Position numbers and translations under genes: made by a program | The notes under the pieces: generated by a model | Told to the model about the DNA's origin: nothing | Seen by the model: only the letters and a program-made list of their open reading frames with translations | Databases searched by the model: none | Source of the DNA: Asticcacaulis sp. ZE23SCel15 | Lineage (GTDB): Bacteria; Pseudomonadota; Alphaproteobacteria; Caulobacterales; Caulobacteraceae | Reading direction: 5' to 3' | Assembly (NCBI RefSeq): GCF_030505395.1 | Contig: NZ_CP130044.1 | Coordinates: 1,845,001-1,909,000 of the forward strand | DNA: 64,000 bases | Shown: positions 45,102 to 54,603 of the stretch, in pieces | Layout of the letters: each line of letters starts with the position of its first letter | How positions within the stretch are numbered: the stretch's first letter is position 1

Positions 45102-47018
45102 GTGCGCTTTGATGATCATTTCCTTGAAGAACTGAAAACCCGTCTGCGGCCGTCGGAGGTCATAGGCAAGAGCGTCAAGTTGCGCAAAAATGGCCGCGAA
45201 TGGGTGGGGCTATCGCCGTTTTCCAAGGAGAAAACCCCGTCTTTCTACGTCAACGATGAGAAGGGGTTTTACCATGACTTCTCATCGGGTAAGCACGGCG
45301 ACATCATCTCATTTATTCAGGAGACTGAGCGCCTGAGTTTCATGGAGTCGGTTGAAAAACTGGCGCTCCAGGCCGGTATGTCCATGCCGGTGCAAACCCC
45401 GCAGGCGGCCGCCCAGGAGCAGAAAAAGCAGTCCCTGACCGACTGGATGGAACTGGCCGGAAAATGGTTTGCCGCGCGGCTGCACGACAAAAATCCGCAC
45501 GCTACGGCCGCCCGTGATTACCTCAAAAAACGCGGTCTGTCGGATGAGGATATCCATCATTTCGGCCTCGGCTATTCGCCCAAGGACCGCACGACGCTCA
45601 AAGACGCGCTGGTGCAAAAGGGCGCCAAGGTGGCTGATCTTGTGGAGTGCGGGCTGCTGATTTCGGTCGAAGGCGGCGGCGCCCCTTATGACCGTTTCCG
45701 CGACCGGCTGATGTTTCCGATCGAGGATCAGCGCTCAAAGATTGTCTCCTTCGGGGGGCGGGCACTTAATCCCGATGAGAAGGCCAAATACCTCAACGGG
45801 CCGGAAACGCCTTTGTTCCATAAGGGCCAGATGCTGTACGGCCTGCCGGGAGCGCTCAAAATCATGGGGGGCAACCAGACCAAGGACTATGCCAGTGATC
45901 TGGTGGTGGTCGAAGGCTATATGGACGTTATTGCCTGCCAGCGCGCCCATGTCCCGGCGGTCGCCCCCCTCGGCACGGCCCTGACCGAAGAGCAAATCGA
46001 TATTCTGTGGCGCAGACATAATGAGCCGACCCTATGTTTTGATGGCGATAAGGCCGGGATGCGGGCCGCGTCACGGGCGCTGGATCGCGCCCTGCCCAAG
46101 CTGAAACCCGGCCGGTCGTTCAAGGTCTGTTACCTGCCGAACGGCCAGGACCCGGACGATATGCTGCGCGAAAAGGGGGCTCTGGCCCTGCGTGAGGCGC
46201 TGACGGTCACCCAGCCGTTTGTTGAGGTGCTGTTCAGGCGGGAGGCGGAAGTTGAGCCGCTCGATACCCCGGAAAAAAAGGCCGGTTTGAAAAAACGCCT
46301 GCGGGCTTTGGCGGCCCAGATCGAAGACAAGGATCTGGCCGACAGCTACCGGCAGGATTTGCTGGAACGGCTGGATGCCCTGCTGGCCCCTAAGCGAGCC
46401 GCCACACCGGCGCGCACCCCCTGGCAGCCCAAGGCACCGTTCCGAAAGGGCGGCAAATATATGGAGCCGCCAATTCAGGCGACGCAGGAGGGACTGGCGG
46501 CGTCACAGAAGCTATCGCGTTCGCTCGATCCGATGGGGTCGGCTCTGGCGCAAGGTATAATCGAGCACCCCGACTGGCTGGGCGACGTGGTGGAGGTGCT
46601 GGAATCCTATGGTTTTGGCGATGAGGAACTGGAAAAACTGGCAAAGACTTTGGTGTCACTCAGTTTTATGCACGATATGGGCGAGGGGGGCCTTGACAGA
46701 GCGGCCTTAAACCGCCATCTGCAAAAGTCAGGACTTGGAGCATTGTTAAGCGAAGTACAGACGGCGGCCTTCAGATCAGGCGCGCCATTCCTCGCACCGG
46801 ACATATCTCTCGCTAATGCTCATGCCCGCTGGTTACGGACGTTAAATGCGCAAGCGCGTTTGACGGCGTTGGATCGCGAGTTTAAGGCTGGCTCAGGAGA
46901 ACTTTTAACAAAAGTAGGCACTGAGACATATATGCGTCTTAAAACTGAGCGTGATGCCCTGCGGCGAAGTCTCATGAGCGGACATATTTGGGCGGACGAC
47001 GTCGAAAAACCTTCTTAA
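45102..47018 (+). CDS. dnaG: DNA primase
   Basis: 638 residues. It makes RNA primers at the replication fork. The order is a zinc-binding-like domain (~1-100), the catalytic core with toprim (VVEGYMDVIACQ, LCFDGDKAGMRAA), and a C-terminal DnaB-binding region. In the first domain the usual Zn cysteines are replaced: VGLSPFSKEKTPSFYV has Ser-Pro where Cys-Pro is expected, and FYHDFSSGKHGD replaces FxCFGCGxxGD. As I recall, this is shared by related alphaproteobacteria. The start is a GTG. rpoD follows, but rpsU is absent. Confidence 0.96.
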   Translation: MRFDDHFLEELKTRLRPSEVIGKSVKLRKNGREWVGLSPFSKEKTPSFYVNDEKGFYHDFSSGKHGDIISFIQETERLSFMESVEKLALQAGMSMPVQTPQAAAQEQKKQSLTDWMELAGKWFAARLHDKNPHATAARDYLKKRGLSDEDIHHFGLGYSPKDRTTLKDALVQKGAKVADLVECGLLISVEGGGAPYDRFRDRLMFPIEDQRSKIVSFGGRALNPDEKAKYLNGPETPLFHKGQMLYGLPGALKIMGGNQTKDYASDLVVVEGYMDVIACQRAHVPAVAPLGTALTEEQIDILWRRHNEPTLCFDGDKAGMRAASRALDRALPKLKPGRSFKVCYLPNGQDPDDMLREKGALALREALTVTQPFVEVLFRREAEVEPLDTPEKKAGLKKRLRALAAQIEDKDLADSYRQDLLERLDALLAPKRAATPARTPWQPKAPFRKGGKYMEPPIQATQEGLAASQKLSRSLDPMGSALAQGIIEHPDWLGDVVEVLESYGFGDEELEKLAKTLVSLSFMHDMGEGGLDRAALNRHLQKSGLGALLSEVQTAAFRSGAPFLAPDISLANAHARWLRTLNAQARLTALDREFKAGSGELLTKVGTETYMRLKTERDALRRSLMSGHIWADDVEKPS

Positions 47019-47122
47019 GGTTAACGCCTTAACAAGATTTATCTGACCAAGTTCTTGAAATTCCTTTGGGAAATGGTGTGGCGTCGGACAGTTTCCGGCG
47101 TCACGGCGGAGATAAAATTTTT

Positions 47123-49231
47123 ATGAGCCAAGCTACGGACAAACCCGAAGCCGATACGCCTTCCGACGGCCCCTTGCTCGACCTAACCGATGCCGGGGTT
47201 AAAAAGTTCATCAAGCAGGCGAAAGCCCGCGGCTATGTGACGATGGATGAACTGAATAAGGTTCTGCCTTCGGAAGAATTTACGTCAGAACAAATCGAAG
47301 ACACCCTGGCCATGCTCACCGAGATGGGCGTGAATGTGGTCGATTCGGAAGAAGACGCCGCTGAAGGTGGTGAAATCGCCGTGCGCGAAGAGGCAGGCGC
47401 GGTCGTTGAGACTGCCAAGACCTCAGCCTATGACCGCACTGACGACCCTGTGCGCATGTACCTGCGCGAAATGGGCTCGGTTGAGCTGTTGTCGCGCGAA
47501 GGCGAAATCGCCATCGCCAAGCGCATCGAAGCGGGTCGCGACACCATGATCCGCGGGCTTTGTAAATCGGCCCTGACGTTCGAAGCCATTATGGTCTGGC
47601 GCGAAGAACTGGGCTCCGGCCGTATTCTGCTGCGCGAAATCATCGACCTCGAAGGCACCTACGGCGGCAATACCCCTGATGGTCCGCCGCCGGGTGTGCT
47701 CGATGGCTCCGACGAGGAGGAAGAGGTCGCGGATGATGGCGTGATTGCCCTCAAAGCCACGCCTGCGCCGGTCATCAAGGCACCGGAGCCTGTCAAAGCG
47801 CCTGAACCCGTCAAGACTGAAATCGTCGAAGCCAAACCCGTAGAGGCTAAGGCGCCCAAATCCGGCGACGACGATGACGACGATGACTACGTCCCGATGG
47901 ACGAAGAAGAGAAAAAGCCCGAAGTCGTCGAAGAAGAAGACGAAGATGACTTCGATGATGGCGCGGGCCCTACGGTTTCTGCCATGGAATCGGAACTGCG
48001 CGACGGCGTGATGGAAACGCTGGATGCGATTGCCGGTGAGTTCGAGACCTATCGCCGGACGCAGGAAAAGATGCTGACGGCCAAGCTTGAGGGCCTGCCG
48101 CTCGACCCCAAAGACCGCGCCGCCTATGACGAAGTGACCGCGACGATCACCCGTCACCTTAAGACGCTGAAGCTCAACAATCAGCGGATCGAAGCGCTGG
48201 TCGAGCAGCTTTATGCGATCAATAAGCGCCTGATGGGCCTTGAGGGGCGTTTGCTGCGGATGGCCAATTCCTACGGCATCTCGCGCACCGAATTTTTGCA
48301 ATCCTATTATGGGCGTGAGCTTGACCCGCAATGGGCCGAAAAAGTGCGCGACATGGGCGTGCGCTGGCAAAAGTTCATCGACAATGAAGGTAATGCGATT
48401 GCCCGTATTCGCGGCGATGTGATCCAGTTGGCGACCGATATGGGCGTGGCGGTCGATGATTACCGCCGCATCGTTCAGACCGTGCAAAAGGGTGAACGCG
48501 AAGCCCGTCAGGCCAAGACCGAAATGGTCGAAGCCAATCTGCGCCTCGTGATCTCGATTGCCAAGAAATATACCAACCGTGGCTTGCAGTTCCTCGATCT
48601 CATTCAGGAAGGCAATATCGGCCTGATGAAGGCGGTCGATAAGTTTGAATATCGCCGTGGCTATAAGTTCTCGACCTATGCGACCTGGTGGATACGTCAG
48701 GCGATTACGCGCTCTATTGCCGATCAGGCCCGTACCATCCGGATTCCGGTGCACATGATCGAAACGATCAATAAGATCGTGCGGACCTCGCGTCAGATGC
48801 TGCATGAAATCGGCCGCGAACCGACGCCGGAAGAACTGGCGGAAAAGCTGGCCATGCCGTTGGAGAAGGTGCGCAAGGTCTTAAAGATCGCCAAGGAGCC
48901 GATTTCGCTGGAAACCCCAATCGGGGACGAAGAGGATTCGCACCTTGGGGACTTCATCGAGGATAAGAACGCGATCCTGCCGATTGATGCGGCGATCCAG
49001 TCGAACCTTAGAGAGACCACCACGCGCGTTCTGGCGTCACTGACGCCGCGTGAAGAACGTGTCCTGCGGATGCGCTTTGGGATCGGGATGAACACCGACC
49101 ACACGCTGGAAGAAGTCGGCCAGCAGTTCTCGGTCACCCGCGAACGTATCCGTCAGATTGAGGCCAAGGCGCTGCGCAAGCTTAAGCACCCCAGCCGGTC
49201 GCGCAAACTGCGGTCGTTCCTCGACAGTTAA
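47123..49231 (+). CDS. rpoD: RNA polymerase primary sigma factor (sigma-70/73)
   Basis: 702 residues. Region 1.1 is at the N-terminus ([20 protein letters not shown]), region 1.2 begins at [22 protein letters not shown] in shortened form, and an acidic/proline non-conserved insert covers ~200-300 (repeated KAPEPVK, then runs of Asp/Glu). Region 2 has [16 protein letters not shown] and [16 protein letters not shown], region 3 follows, and region 4 ends [18 protein letters not shown]. It directs housekeeping transcription. The ATG at 47123 matches other RpoD starts. Confidence 0.97.
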   Translation: MSQATDKPEADTPSDGPLLDLTDAGVKKFIKQAKARGYVTMDELNKVLPSEEFTSEQIEDTLAMLTEMGVNVVDSEEDAAEGGEIAVREEAGAVVETAKTSAYDRTDDPVRMYLREMGSVELLSREGEIAIAKRIEAGRDTMIRGLCKSALTFEAIMVWREELGSGRILLREIIDLEGTYGGNTPDGPPPGVLDGSDEEEEVADDGVIALKATPAPVIKAPEPVKAPEPVKTEIVEAKPVEAKAPKSGDDDDDDDYVPMDEEEKKPEVVEEEDEDDFDDGAGPTVSAMESELRDGVMETLDAIAGEFETYRRTQEKMLTAKLEGLPLDPKDRAAYDEVTATITRHLKTLKLNNQRIEALVEQLYAINKRLMGLEGRLLRMANSYGISRTEFLQSYYGRELDPQWAEKVRDMGVRWQKFIDNEGNAIARIRGDVIQLATDMGVAVDDYRRIVQTVQKGEREARQAKTEMVEANLRLVISIAKKYTNRGLQFLDLIQEGNIGLMKAVDKFEYRRGYKFSTYATWWIRQAITRSIADQARTIRIPVHMIETINKIVRTSRQMLHEIGREPTPEELAEKLAMPLEKVRKVLKIAKEPISLETPIGDEEDSHLGDFIEDKNAILPIDAAIQSNLRETTTRVLASLTPREERVLRMRFGIGMNTDHTLEEVGQQFSVTRERIRQIEAKALRKLKHPSRSRKLRSFLDS

Positions 49232-49275
49232 GTTGTGGGGCGTGGGGTTCGTGACCCCACAAACCTTTGTACTTC

Positions 49276-49313
49276 AGAAGAAAAGCCTCATCTTAGATGG
49301 GGCTTTTCTTTTG
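49276..49313 (+). terminator. Rho-independent terminator after rpoD
   Basis: AAGAAAAGCCTCATC pairs with GATGGGGCTTTTCTT (one G-T pair or mismatch) over a 4-nt loop, followed by TTTT. It is also a plausible terminator for the opposite strand because of the flanking A-run. Confidence 0.8.
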
Positions 49314-49354
49314 AATATATAAGACTTGCGGCCGCAGGCCCCAAACCCCATGAG

Positions 49355-49639
49355 TTAATTGTCCGAAAACCGATCCCGCCGTGTATGCCAAACCCGAAGA
49401 ACATCAATGTTTTCGCCGCTTACTCTATATACAATGACATATGGCCAGCGCGGGATAGACCATTCGCGCGTGTTATCTTCAGGGTCGAACCGACCAATAA
49501 ACGGTTTTGTCTCGATCAGACTGATGGATTTTTGAATGGCTGTAATCAGTTTATCCGCCGACTGCGGATTTTCGGCGCGGATAAAGTTGAACGCCTGACG
49601 CATATCAGCGCGGGCATGAGCCAGAAGTTTGGCTGTCAT
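49355..49639 (-). CDS. ParE/RelE-family toxin
   Basis: 94 residues: HARADMRQAFNFIRAENPQS, LIETKPFIGRFDPED, WPYVIVYRVSGENIDVLRVWHTRRDR. The ending (VLRVWHTRRDR) is typical of RelE/ParE toxins. It overlaps the antitoxin gene by 4 bp and is the second such pair in this window; the two toxins are not close copies. Target (gyrase or ribosome) not determinable. Confidence 0.88.
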   Translation of the reverse strand: MTAKLLAHARADMRQAFNFIRAENPQSADKLITAIQKSISLIETKPFIGRFDPEDNTREWSIPRWPYVIVYRVSGENIDVLRVWHTRRDRFSDN

Positions 49640-49935
49640 GATCTGGTATCGGTCTCAGGGAATATGTCCGGTTCAGGATCGGGGGCGTCAGGGTTTGTGC
49701 GCAATTCCTCAAGCCAGGCCATGACCTTTTCGCCCGAAATAAACACGCCCTTGTCGGCCTCGACTATGGCCTCCTGAATGGCCGCCTTGTAGGCGCGGTG
49801 ATCTTCGACGTAGGCGGCGACGGCCTCTTTGATAACAAAGGCGCGCGACCGTTGGGTTGCCTCAGCGATGCGGGTCACCTCGGCCTTAAGATCGTCGGGC
49901 AGGCGAACGGAGAATGTATCGGCCTTGGCTGCCAT
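49636..49935 (-). CDS. Ribbon-helix-helix (CopG-type) antitoxin
   Basis: 99 residues. The N-terminus TFSVRLPDDLKAEVTRIAEA, followed by RSRAFVIKEAVAAYVEDH, is a CopG/ParD ribbon-helix-helix. The acidic C-terminal half should bind the toxin. The start at 49935 fits the family; a frame reaching 50058 adds 41 residues without similarity. It is transcribed against the SDR gene. Confidence 0.87.
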   Translation of the reverse strand: MAAKADTFSVRLPDDLKAEVTRIAEATQRSRAFVIKEAVAAYVEDHRAYKAAIQEAIVEADKGVFISGEKVMAWLEELRTNPDAPDPEPDIFPETDTRS

Positions 49936-49945
49936 GGGACACCTA

Positions 49946-49964
49946 TGTGTTGCAAGTGAACACA
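49946..49964. promoter_or_regulatory. Candidate antitoxin operator TGTGTT-N7-AACACA
   Basis: Perfect 6-bp inverted arms lie 11 bp before the antitoxin start, in the 126-bp gap shared with the divergent SDR gene. Autoregulation by the CopG-type protein is inferred. Confidence 0.5.
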
Positions 49965-50061
49965 ATGTACTGCCTCTAAGGGCTTGCGTCAAATACTGTA
50001 ATGTCGCTTTGGTTTTTGACGTGGGTACGTGCATAATAGACGAAACCCAAGGAGCCACACC

Positions 50062-50850
50062 ATGACCCGCCTAACCAACAAAATTGCCCTTGTCACCGGC
50101 GGGGCCAGCGGGATCGGGGAAGCGATCGTGCGGGCCTTTGTGGCGGAAGGGGCGACGGTCATTATCTCCGATATTGACCCGAAAGACGGCGAGGCGTTGG
50201 CGGCTGAACTGGGCGATCAGGCATCCTACATGCACCTGGATGTGGCGCTGGAATCCGAGTGGATCAATGTCACCGATATCATCGCCGCCAAGTTCGGGGC
50301 TTTGAATATCCTCGTCAATAATGCCGGCATTACCGGTAACGAAGGCGGTAGCGGGCGATCACATGATCCCGAACATACAGCCCTTGAAGACTGGCGCAAG
50401 GTCATGCACGTCAATCTGGACGGCACGTTTTTAGGCTGCAAGCACGCCATTCGCATCATGCGGGAAACGGGTTCAGACGGGTCGATCATCAATATGTCGT
50501 CGCGGTCTGGGCTGGTCGGTATTCCGCATCAGGCGGCCTATGCGGCCTCAAAAGCGGCGGTGCGCAATCACTCGAAAACCGTGGCGCTATACTGCGCCGA
50601 GCAGAACCTGAATATCCGCTGCAACTCGGTCCATCCGGCGGCAATTCAGACCGCCATGTGGGATGAGATCGTCAAGAAAAGTAATGCCGATAAGATGAAG
50701 GCCGCTGCCCCTTTGCACCGCTTTGGACGGCCGGAAGAGGTGGCCGCCCTTGTGCTGCTGCTGGCATCGGATGAGGCGACCTATATCACCGGGTCGGAGT
50801 TTAATATCGACGGCGGGATATTGGCCGGGTCGTCGGCGTCACCGGAGTAG
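50062..50850 (+). CDS. Short-chain dehydrogenase/reductase
   Basis: 262 residues, classical SDR. NAD(P) motif LVTGGASGIGEAIV, then NILVNNAGITG, catalytic Ser in NMSSRSGLVG and YAASK (Tyr, Lys), ending ITGSEFNIDGGILAGS. Acidic ISDIDPKDG after the second strand suggests preference for NAD. The substrate is unknown; BLAST-like matches to cyclopentanol or 3-hydroxyacyl dehydrogenases would be expected. AAGGAG precedes the ATG at 50062. Confidence 0.92.
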   Translation: MTRLTNKIALVTGGASGIGEAIVRAFVAEGATVIISDIDPKDGEALAAELGDQASYMHLDVALESEWINVTDIIAAKFGALNILVNNAGITGNEGGSGRSHDPEHTALEDWRKVMHVNLDGTFLGCKHAIRIMRETGSDGSIINMSSRSGLVGIPHQAAYAASKAAVRNHSKTVALYCAEQNLNIRCNSVHPAAIQTAMWDEIVKKSNADKMKAAAPLHRFGRPEEVAALVLLLASDEATYITGSEFNIDGGILAGSSASPE

Positions 50851-50980
50851 TATCTCCTCCCCAAAAGTTGGGGAGGTGGCTGCGAGCAAAGCGAGCAGAC
50901 GGAGGGGTATTTTAATGGCCGGTTATACCCCTCCGTCAGCCCTTTCGGTCTGACACCTCCCCATGAAATGGGGAGGTGGG
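50851..50980. repeat. Inverted pair of two-hairpin repeats after the SDR gene
   Basis: Outer hairpins CCTCCCCAA/TTGGGGAGG (left) and ACCTCCCCAT/ATGGGGAGGT (right) point outward. Inner stems are CTGC/GCAG (around 50880-50898) and GTCAG/CTGAC (50935-50955). The inner ends GGAGGGGTATTTTA and TTATACCCCTCC face each other over ~8 bp that include an ATG. It separates two converging genes. Confidence 0.87.
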
Positions 50981-51589
50981 TTAGCGCCAAACCAGTGCTA
51001 TAATCTGCCACACGCCAAAGCCGACAAACATCACCGACGCGGCCCAGCGGATGTAGGTCATCGGCACGACTTTCAGCACCTTATCGCCGAAGAACACAGC
51101 CGGTACATTGGCCAGCATCATGCCCAGCGTCGTCCCCAGCACCACGGCGATCAGATTGTCATACTGAGCCCCCAAGGCAACGGTCGCGATCTGGGTTTTA
51201 TCGCCCATTTCGGCCAGAAAGAACATGATCGTGGTGGTGACAAACGGGCCGTAGTCTTTTTTGATTTCGCCTTCACCCTCTTCGATTTTGTCGGGCACTA
51301 ATATCCACAAACCCAAGCCAATAAAGGCAATGGCGACCAACCACGGCATATAGGCTTCGATGCCCAGCCCGCCGACGAACGTGCCGACCCAGGCCGCAAA
51401 GGCATGGTTGATCAGGGTGGCTACGAAAATGCCGAAGATAATCGGGGCAGGTTTTTGATAACGCGCGGCCAGAATCAGCGCCAGAAGCTGAGTCTTATCG
51501 CCGATTTCGCTCAAGGCGACGAGGGTGGTGGAGTGGAGGAAGGCATCCATAAAGAGGTTCACAATCGTGACCGGCCGGTCATAAGACAT
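50981..51589 (-). CDS. GDT1/TMEM165 (UPF0016) family Mn2+ exporter
   Basis: 202 residues with six membrane helices in two repeats, each with the ExGDKT signature: VALSEIGDKTQLLALIL and FFLAEMGDKTQIATVAL. Family members export Mn2+ (MneA in Vibrio) or exchange Mn/Ca for protons. A yybP-ykoY riboswitch in the leader strongly supports manganese as substrate. The start at 51589 has AGAAG upstream; the next methionine (MDAFLHST) is closer to the conserved start and is an alternative. Confidence 0.92.
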   Translation of the reverse strand: MSYDRPVTIVNLFMDAFLHSTTLVALSEIGDKTQLLALILAARYQKPAPIIFGIFVATLINHAFAAWVGTFVGGLGIEAYMPWLVAIAFIGLGLWILVPDKIEEGEGEIKKDYGPFVTTTIMFFLAEMGDKTQIATVALGAQYDNLIAVVLGTTLGMMLANVPAVFFGDKVLKVVPMTYIRWAASVMFVGFGVWQIIALVWR

Positions 51590-51617
51590 AACGATCTTCT
51601 GACGGCGGCCAATCACA

Positions 51618-51755
51618 TCTGGCCGTCAGCGGATCGTTAGGTCTCACCTGATCTGCGCGAACAGATTGATAACGCCATGCCGATACCCGGCAAGTATGTT
51701 GACGTTATCCGCATTCAAAAGACGAACGCGCGGTTACTCCCCTAAAGGATGCGGG
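51618..51755 (-). promoter_or_regulatory. yybP-ykoY (manganese) riboswitch
   Basis: On the minus strand: GGGGAGTAACC near 51743-51733, then CGTCAACATACTTGCCGG, GGCATGGCGTTATC and GGTGAGACCTAACG near 51650-51631. These match the conserved loops of the Mn2+-sensing yybP-ykoY class. It lies in the leader of the GDT1-family exporter gene and should switch it on in high Mn2+. Confidence 0.9.
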
Positions 51756-51791
51756 CCTTATGAGGGATAAGGCCCGTGCCGTCAATACCCC

Positions 51792-52082
51792 TTAAACTTC
51801 GTAATCCACCATCAGGCGATCAACCACGACCGAACGCACAAAGGCGGCGGCTTCCTGATGGGCGGGGTGAACCTGATAGGCGTCAAGGGCTGCGCGTGAG
51901 GTGAATTCCGAATAGAGCACGATATCGCCGGAGACGCCCGTGGCAGAAAAATCGATGCCGACTTCGATCAGGGTCAGGCCATCGATCTTACCCATCAGGC
52001 CTTCCAGCACCTCTTTCACCTTAGCGGCGTTCTCGGCCTTGTTGTCGTCTTTTAGTTTCCACATGACGATGTGCTTGATCAT
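51792..52082 (-). CDS. Dabb (stress-responsive alpha/beta barrel) protein
   Basis: 96 residues: IKHIVMWKLKDDNKAENAAK, VGIDFSATGVSGDIVLYSEF, ALDAYQVHPAHQEAAAFVR, all typical of the dimeric Dabb ferredoxin-like fold. Function unknown in bacteria. It lies 10 bp from the AEC transporter gene on the same strand, so they are probably co-transcribed. Confidence 0.88.
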   Translation of the reverse strand: MIKHIVMWKLKDDNKAENAAKVKEVLEGLMGKIDGLTLIEVGIDFSATGVSGDIVLYSEFTSRAALDAYQVHPAHQEAAAFVRSVVVDRLMVDYEV

Positions 52083-52092
52083 GACAGTTCCT

Positions 52093-53013
52093 TTAATGGG
52101 TTAAGATTAGCGCGATAGCGCTGAGGGTAAACAGGCTGATGGCCGTGCTTTGGGAAATGGCGATGGCGGCATTTTCATACCAGGTGCCGTAGATTTTGGT
52201 CTGAATAAACACGCTGACCGCCGTGGGGGTGGCCGCCAGCAACACACCGGTTTTGAAAATGAGCGGCTCAGCGTTCACGGCCCACAGCGCCACGGCAACC
52301 ACAGCGGGGGCGAGGACAATCTTGGCGGCCACGGCCACGGCTGACGATTTCTCAAACCCGAACAAGGTCTTAGCCGGCATCATGGCCAGCATCCCGCCCA
52401 GGGCCACCAAGGCCACCGGCGGGCCGGACCGCCCCAGCATATCAAGGCCCGTTTGAAACACCGGCGGAAAGCGCACATGAAACAGCATGAGGATTAGCCC
52501 CACGGCGCTGGCGATGATGGTCGGGTTCATGGCTGTGCGTTTCAGGGCCGCGCGGATTTTATGGCCCGATGACCACGCCAGCGCCGCGCACCCCAGGCAA
52601 AACAGCAAAAGGAAATCGACGGCGACGATCAGCGCCCCGATCTGGCCCGCTGCTTGCCCGAACAGGCTGGTGGCGATGGGGATGCCGAGGAACGCCGAGT
52701 TATTGATAAAGCTGGCCATGCCCGCCCCGACGGCTTCGGTGCGCTGAGATTTCAGGGCGGTGAGGGTGATGACGCTGACCGCGGCGCACACGATCATGGC
52801 GCCGGCATAGGTCAGGATCATCAGGCTGGTGTGCACATCGGGCCGCGTCATCTGCGAGAAGTAGGACAGCAGAAACGCCGGAAAGCCCAGCCAGTAGAAA
52901 TAGGCCGATAAGCCATCAAGACCGTGCGCGGTCAGGCGTTTGGTCTTGACCAGCAGCCCGCCCAGCCCGATCAGGCTGAAAAAGATCAGGACGCGCGCGA
53001 CGGTTTCAAACAT
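52093..53013 (-). CDS. AEC-family (auxin efflux carrier type) transporter
   Basis: 306 residues with about ten hydrophobic helices in two halves. It has family features LIGLGGLLVKT at the start, SFINNSAFLGIPIATSLFG and the C-terminal LLAATPTAVSVFIQTKIYG. Related MleP/MdcF proteins carry malate or malonate; the substrate here is unknown. No signal for regulation is visible. Confidence 0.88.
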   Translation of the reverse strand: MFETVARVLIFFSLIGLGGLLVKTKRLTAHGLDGLSAYFYWLGFPAFLLSYFSQMTRPDVHTSLMILTYAGAMIVCAAVSVITLTALKSQRTEAVGAGMASFINNSAFLGIPIATSLFGQAAGQIGALIVAVDFLLLFCLGCAALAWSSGHKIRAALKRTAMNPTIIASAVGLILMLFHVRFPPVFQTGLDMLGRSGPPVALVALGGMLAMMPAKTLFGFEKSSAVAVAAKIVLAPAVVAVALWAVNAEPLIFKTGVLLAATPTAVSVFIQTKIYGTWYENAAIAISQSTAISLFTLSAIALILTH

Positions 53014-53131
53014 GGGATTTGGCGTAAACCACGCACGCTGTCAGGTAAAGTGTGCGTAGTGCCGCGCGGCAAAAAAACTTGCCGGATCGGTGTTTCAGTG
53101 AAAGGCTCAAGCTTCACATGAGGGGCAGGCC

Positions 53132-54442
53132 ATGACCATCCAATTTGATCGCCGTTTCGTTCTGATGGGGCTGACTGCGGCGGCCGTGCCCTTGCCCGCG
53201 TGGGCGCAAGGTCTTGAGGATCGCGTCGCCGCCTTAGCCGCGCAGTATCAGCCCAAGGTTGTCGCCTGGCGGCGTGATATCCATCAGAACCCGGAACTGT
53301 CCAACCGTGAGGTGCGCACCGGAAAACTGATTGCCAAGGAGCTTAAGCGCATGGGGCTGAGTGTGCGCACCGGCCTTGCGGGCAATGGCGTGGTTGGGGT
53401 GTTGAAAGGCGGGAAACCGGGGCCTGCGGTGGCCCTGCGCGCCGATATGGACGCCCTGCCGGTTGAAGATAAGACGGGCGAGCCGTTTGCCTCCAAAGCT
53501 ATGGGGGAATATGAGGGTAAGGCCGTGCCGGTCACCCACGCCTGCGGCCACGACGCCCATGTCGCCATGCTGCTAGGGGCGGCGGAGGTCTTAAGCCAGG
53601 TGAAGGCCGACATCGCGGGGGAAATTGTCTTTATCTTTCAACCGGCTGAGGAGGGCCCGCCCAAGGGTGAGGAAGGCGGCGCCGATGTCATGATCCGCGA
53701 CGGCGCGCTGGATAACCCCAAGGTTAAATCCATTTTCGGCATCCATGTCTGGCCGGGTAAGCCGGGGGAACTTTTGTATCGGCCCGAAGGCTTTATGGCC
53801 CAGACCGACCGGCTGGAGATCCAGCTAAAGGGCGTGCAGACCCACGGATCACGACCGTGGGACGGGGTCGATATTACCGCACTGGCGGCCGATATCACCC
53901 AGACCATCAACCAGATCACCTCGCGCCGGTTGAATATCACCAAGGAGCCGACGGTGGTGACGATTTCGATCATGGAAGGCGGCTTGCGCTATAATATCAT
54001 ACCTGAAACCCTGCGGCTGGCGGGGACCATGCGGACCTTTTCCAAGGCGCGCCGCGATGAAACTATCGATAAGGTGACCAAGGCAGTCGAGCAATTGGCG
54101 GCGTCCTATGGGGCGACGGCCAAGGTTGAATTCACCATGAACGCGCCGCTGACCTATAACGATCCGCAACTGTCGAAAGAGATATTTCCCGTGCTGGTCA
54201 AGGCGGCGGGGGAGGGTAAGGTCAGCGACAAGGCCACCCTTATTACCGGCGGTGAGGATTTCGCGGAGTACCAAAAGGTGGTGCCGGGCGTGTTTTGTTT
54301 CTTAGGGATTGCCAAGCCCGGCGAAGATCCTGAGAAAATCCCGCCCAACCATTCGCCCTATTTCAATATCTATGAACCGGCGATGGAGGTTGGTGTCCGC
54401 GCCCATGCTCTGGCGGCACTGTTTATGCTGACGCGGGCTTAG
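53132..54442 (+). CDS. Exported M20-family metallo-amidohydrolase
   Basis: 436 residues. A signal peptide with twin Arg (FDRRFVLMGLTAAAVPLPAWA) is followed by a mature M20D peptidase of the IAA-amino-acid/hippurate hydrolase group. Zn site motifs are RADMDALPV, HACGHDAHVAMLLG and PAEEGPPKGEEGGA, with ITGGEDFAEYQKVVPG. The dimerisation domain is at ~225-340 (THGSRPWDGVDITAL). It should remove acyl or aminoacyl groups from amino acids in the periplasm. Parts of a second copy survive 500 bp downstream. Confidence 0.93.
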   Translation: MTIQFDRRFVLMGLTAAAVPLPAWAQGLEDRVAALAAQYQPKVVAWRRDIHQNPELSNREVRTGKLIAKELKRMGLSVRTGLAGNGVVGVLKGGKPGPAVALRADMDALPVEDKTGEPFASKAMGEYEGKAVPVTHACGHDAHVAMLLGAAEVLSQVKADIAGEIVFIFQPAEEGPPKGEEGGADVMIRDGALDNPKVKSIFGIHVWPGKPGELLYRPEGFMAQTDRLEIQLKGVQTHGSRPWDGVDITALAADITQTINQITSRRLNITKEPTVVTISIMEGGLRYNIIPETLRLAGTMRTFSKARRDETIDKVTKAVEQLAASYGATAKVEFTMNAPLTYNDPQLSKEIFPVLVKAAGEGKVSDKATLITGGEDFAEYQKVVPGVFCFLGIAKPGEDPEKIPPNHSPYFNIYEPAMEVGVRAHALAALFMLTRA

Positions 54443-54603
54443 GGGTATCTGACGACTTCATACGCCTTGCGACCAGACGGTCGTTCATCAACGCCGGTGC
54501 CGTGGCCCCATGTTTGTTGCCAAAAACCTCTACATTCACACATACGGCAATATCGAGAGACAGATAGATGATCTTTTGCCGAGGGCATACATTGCCAATT
54601 CAG
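54443..54603. other. 161-bp gap between M20 gene and AT-rich gene
   Basis: I see no gene or clear signal. The composition shifts from GC-rich to AT-rich across it. It is the left edge of a patch that contains two unknown genes and an M20 scar. Confidence 0.4.

Noticed and set aside
47423-48805. 460-codon open frame antisense to rpoD
   Set aside because: The acidic repeats of rpoD give an open reverse frame; no domain and no ribosome-binding site.
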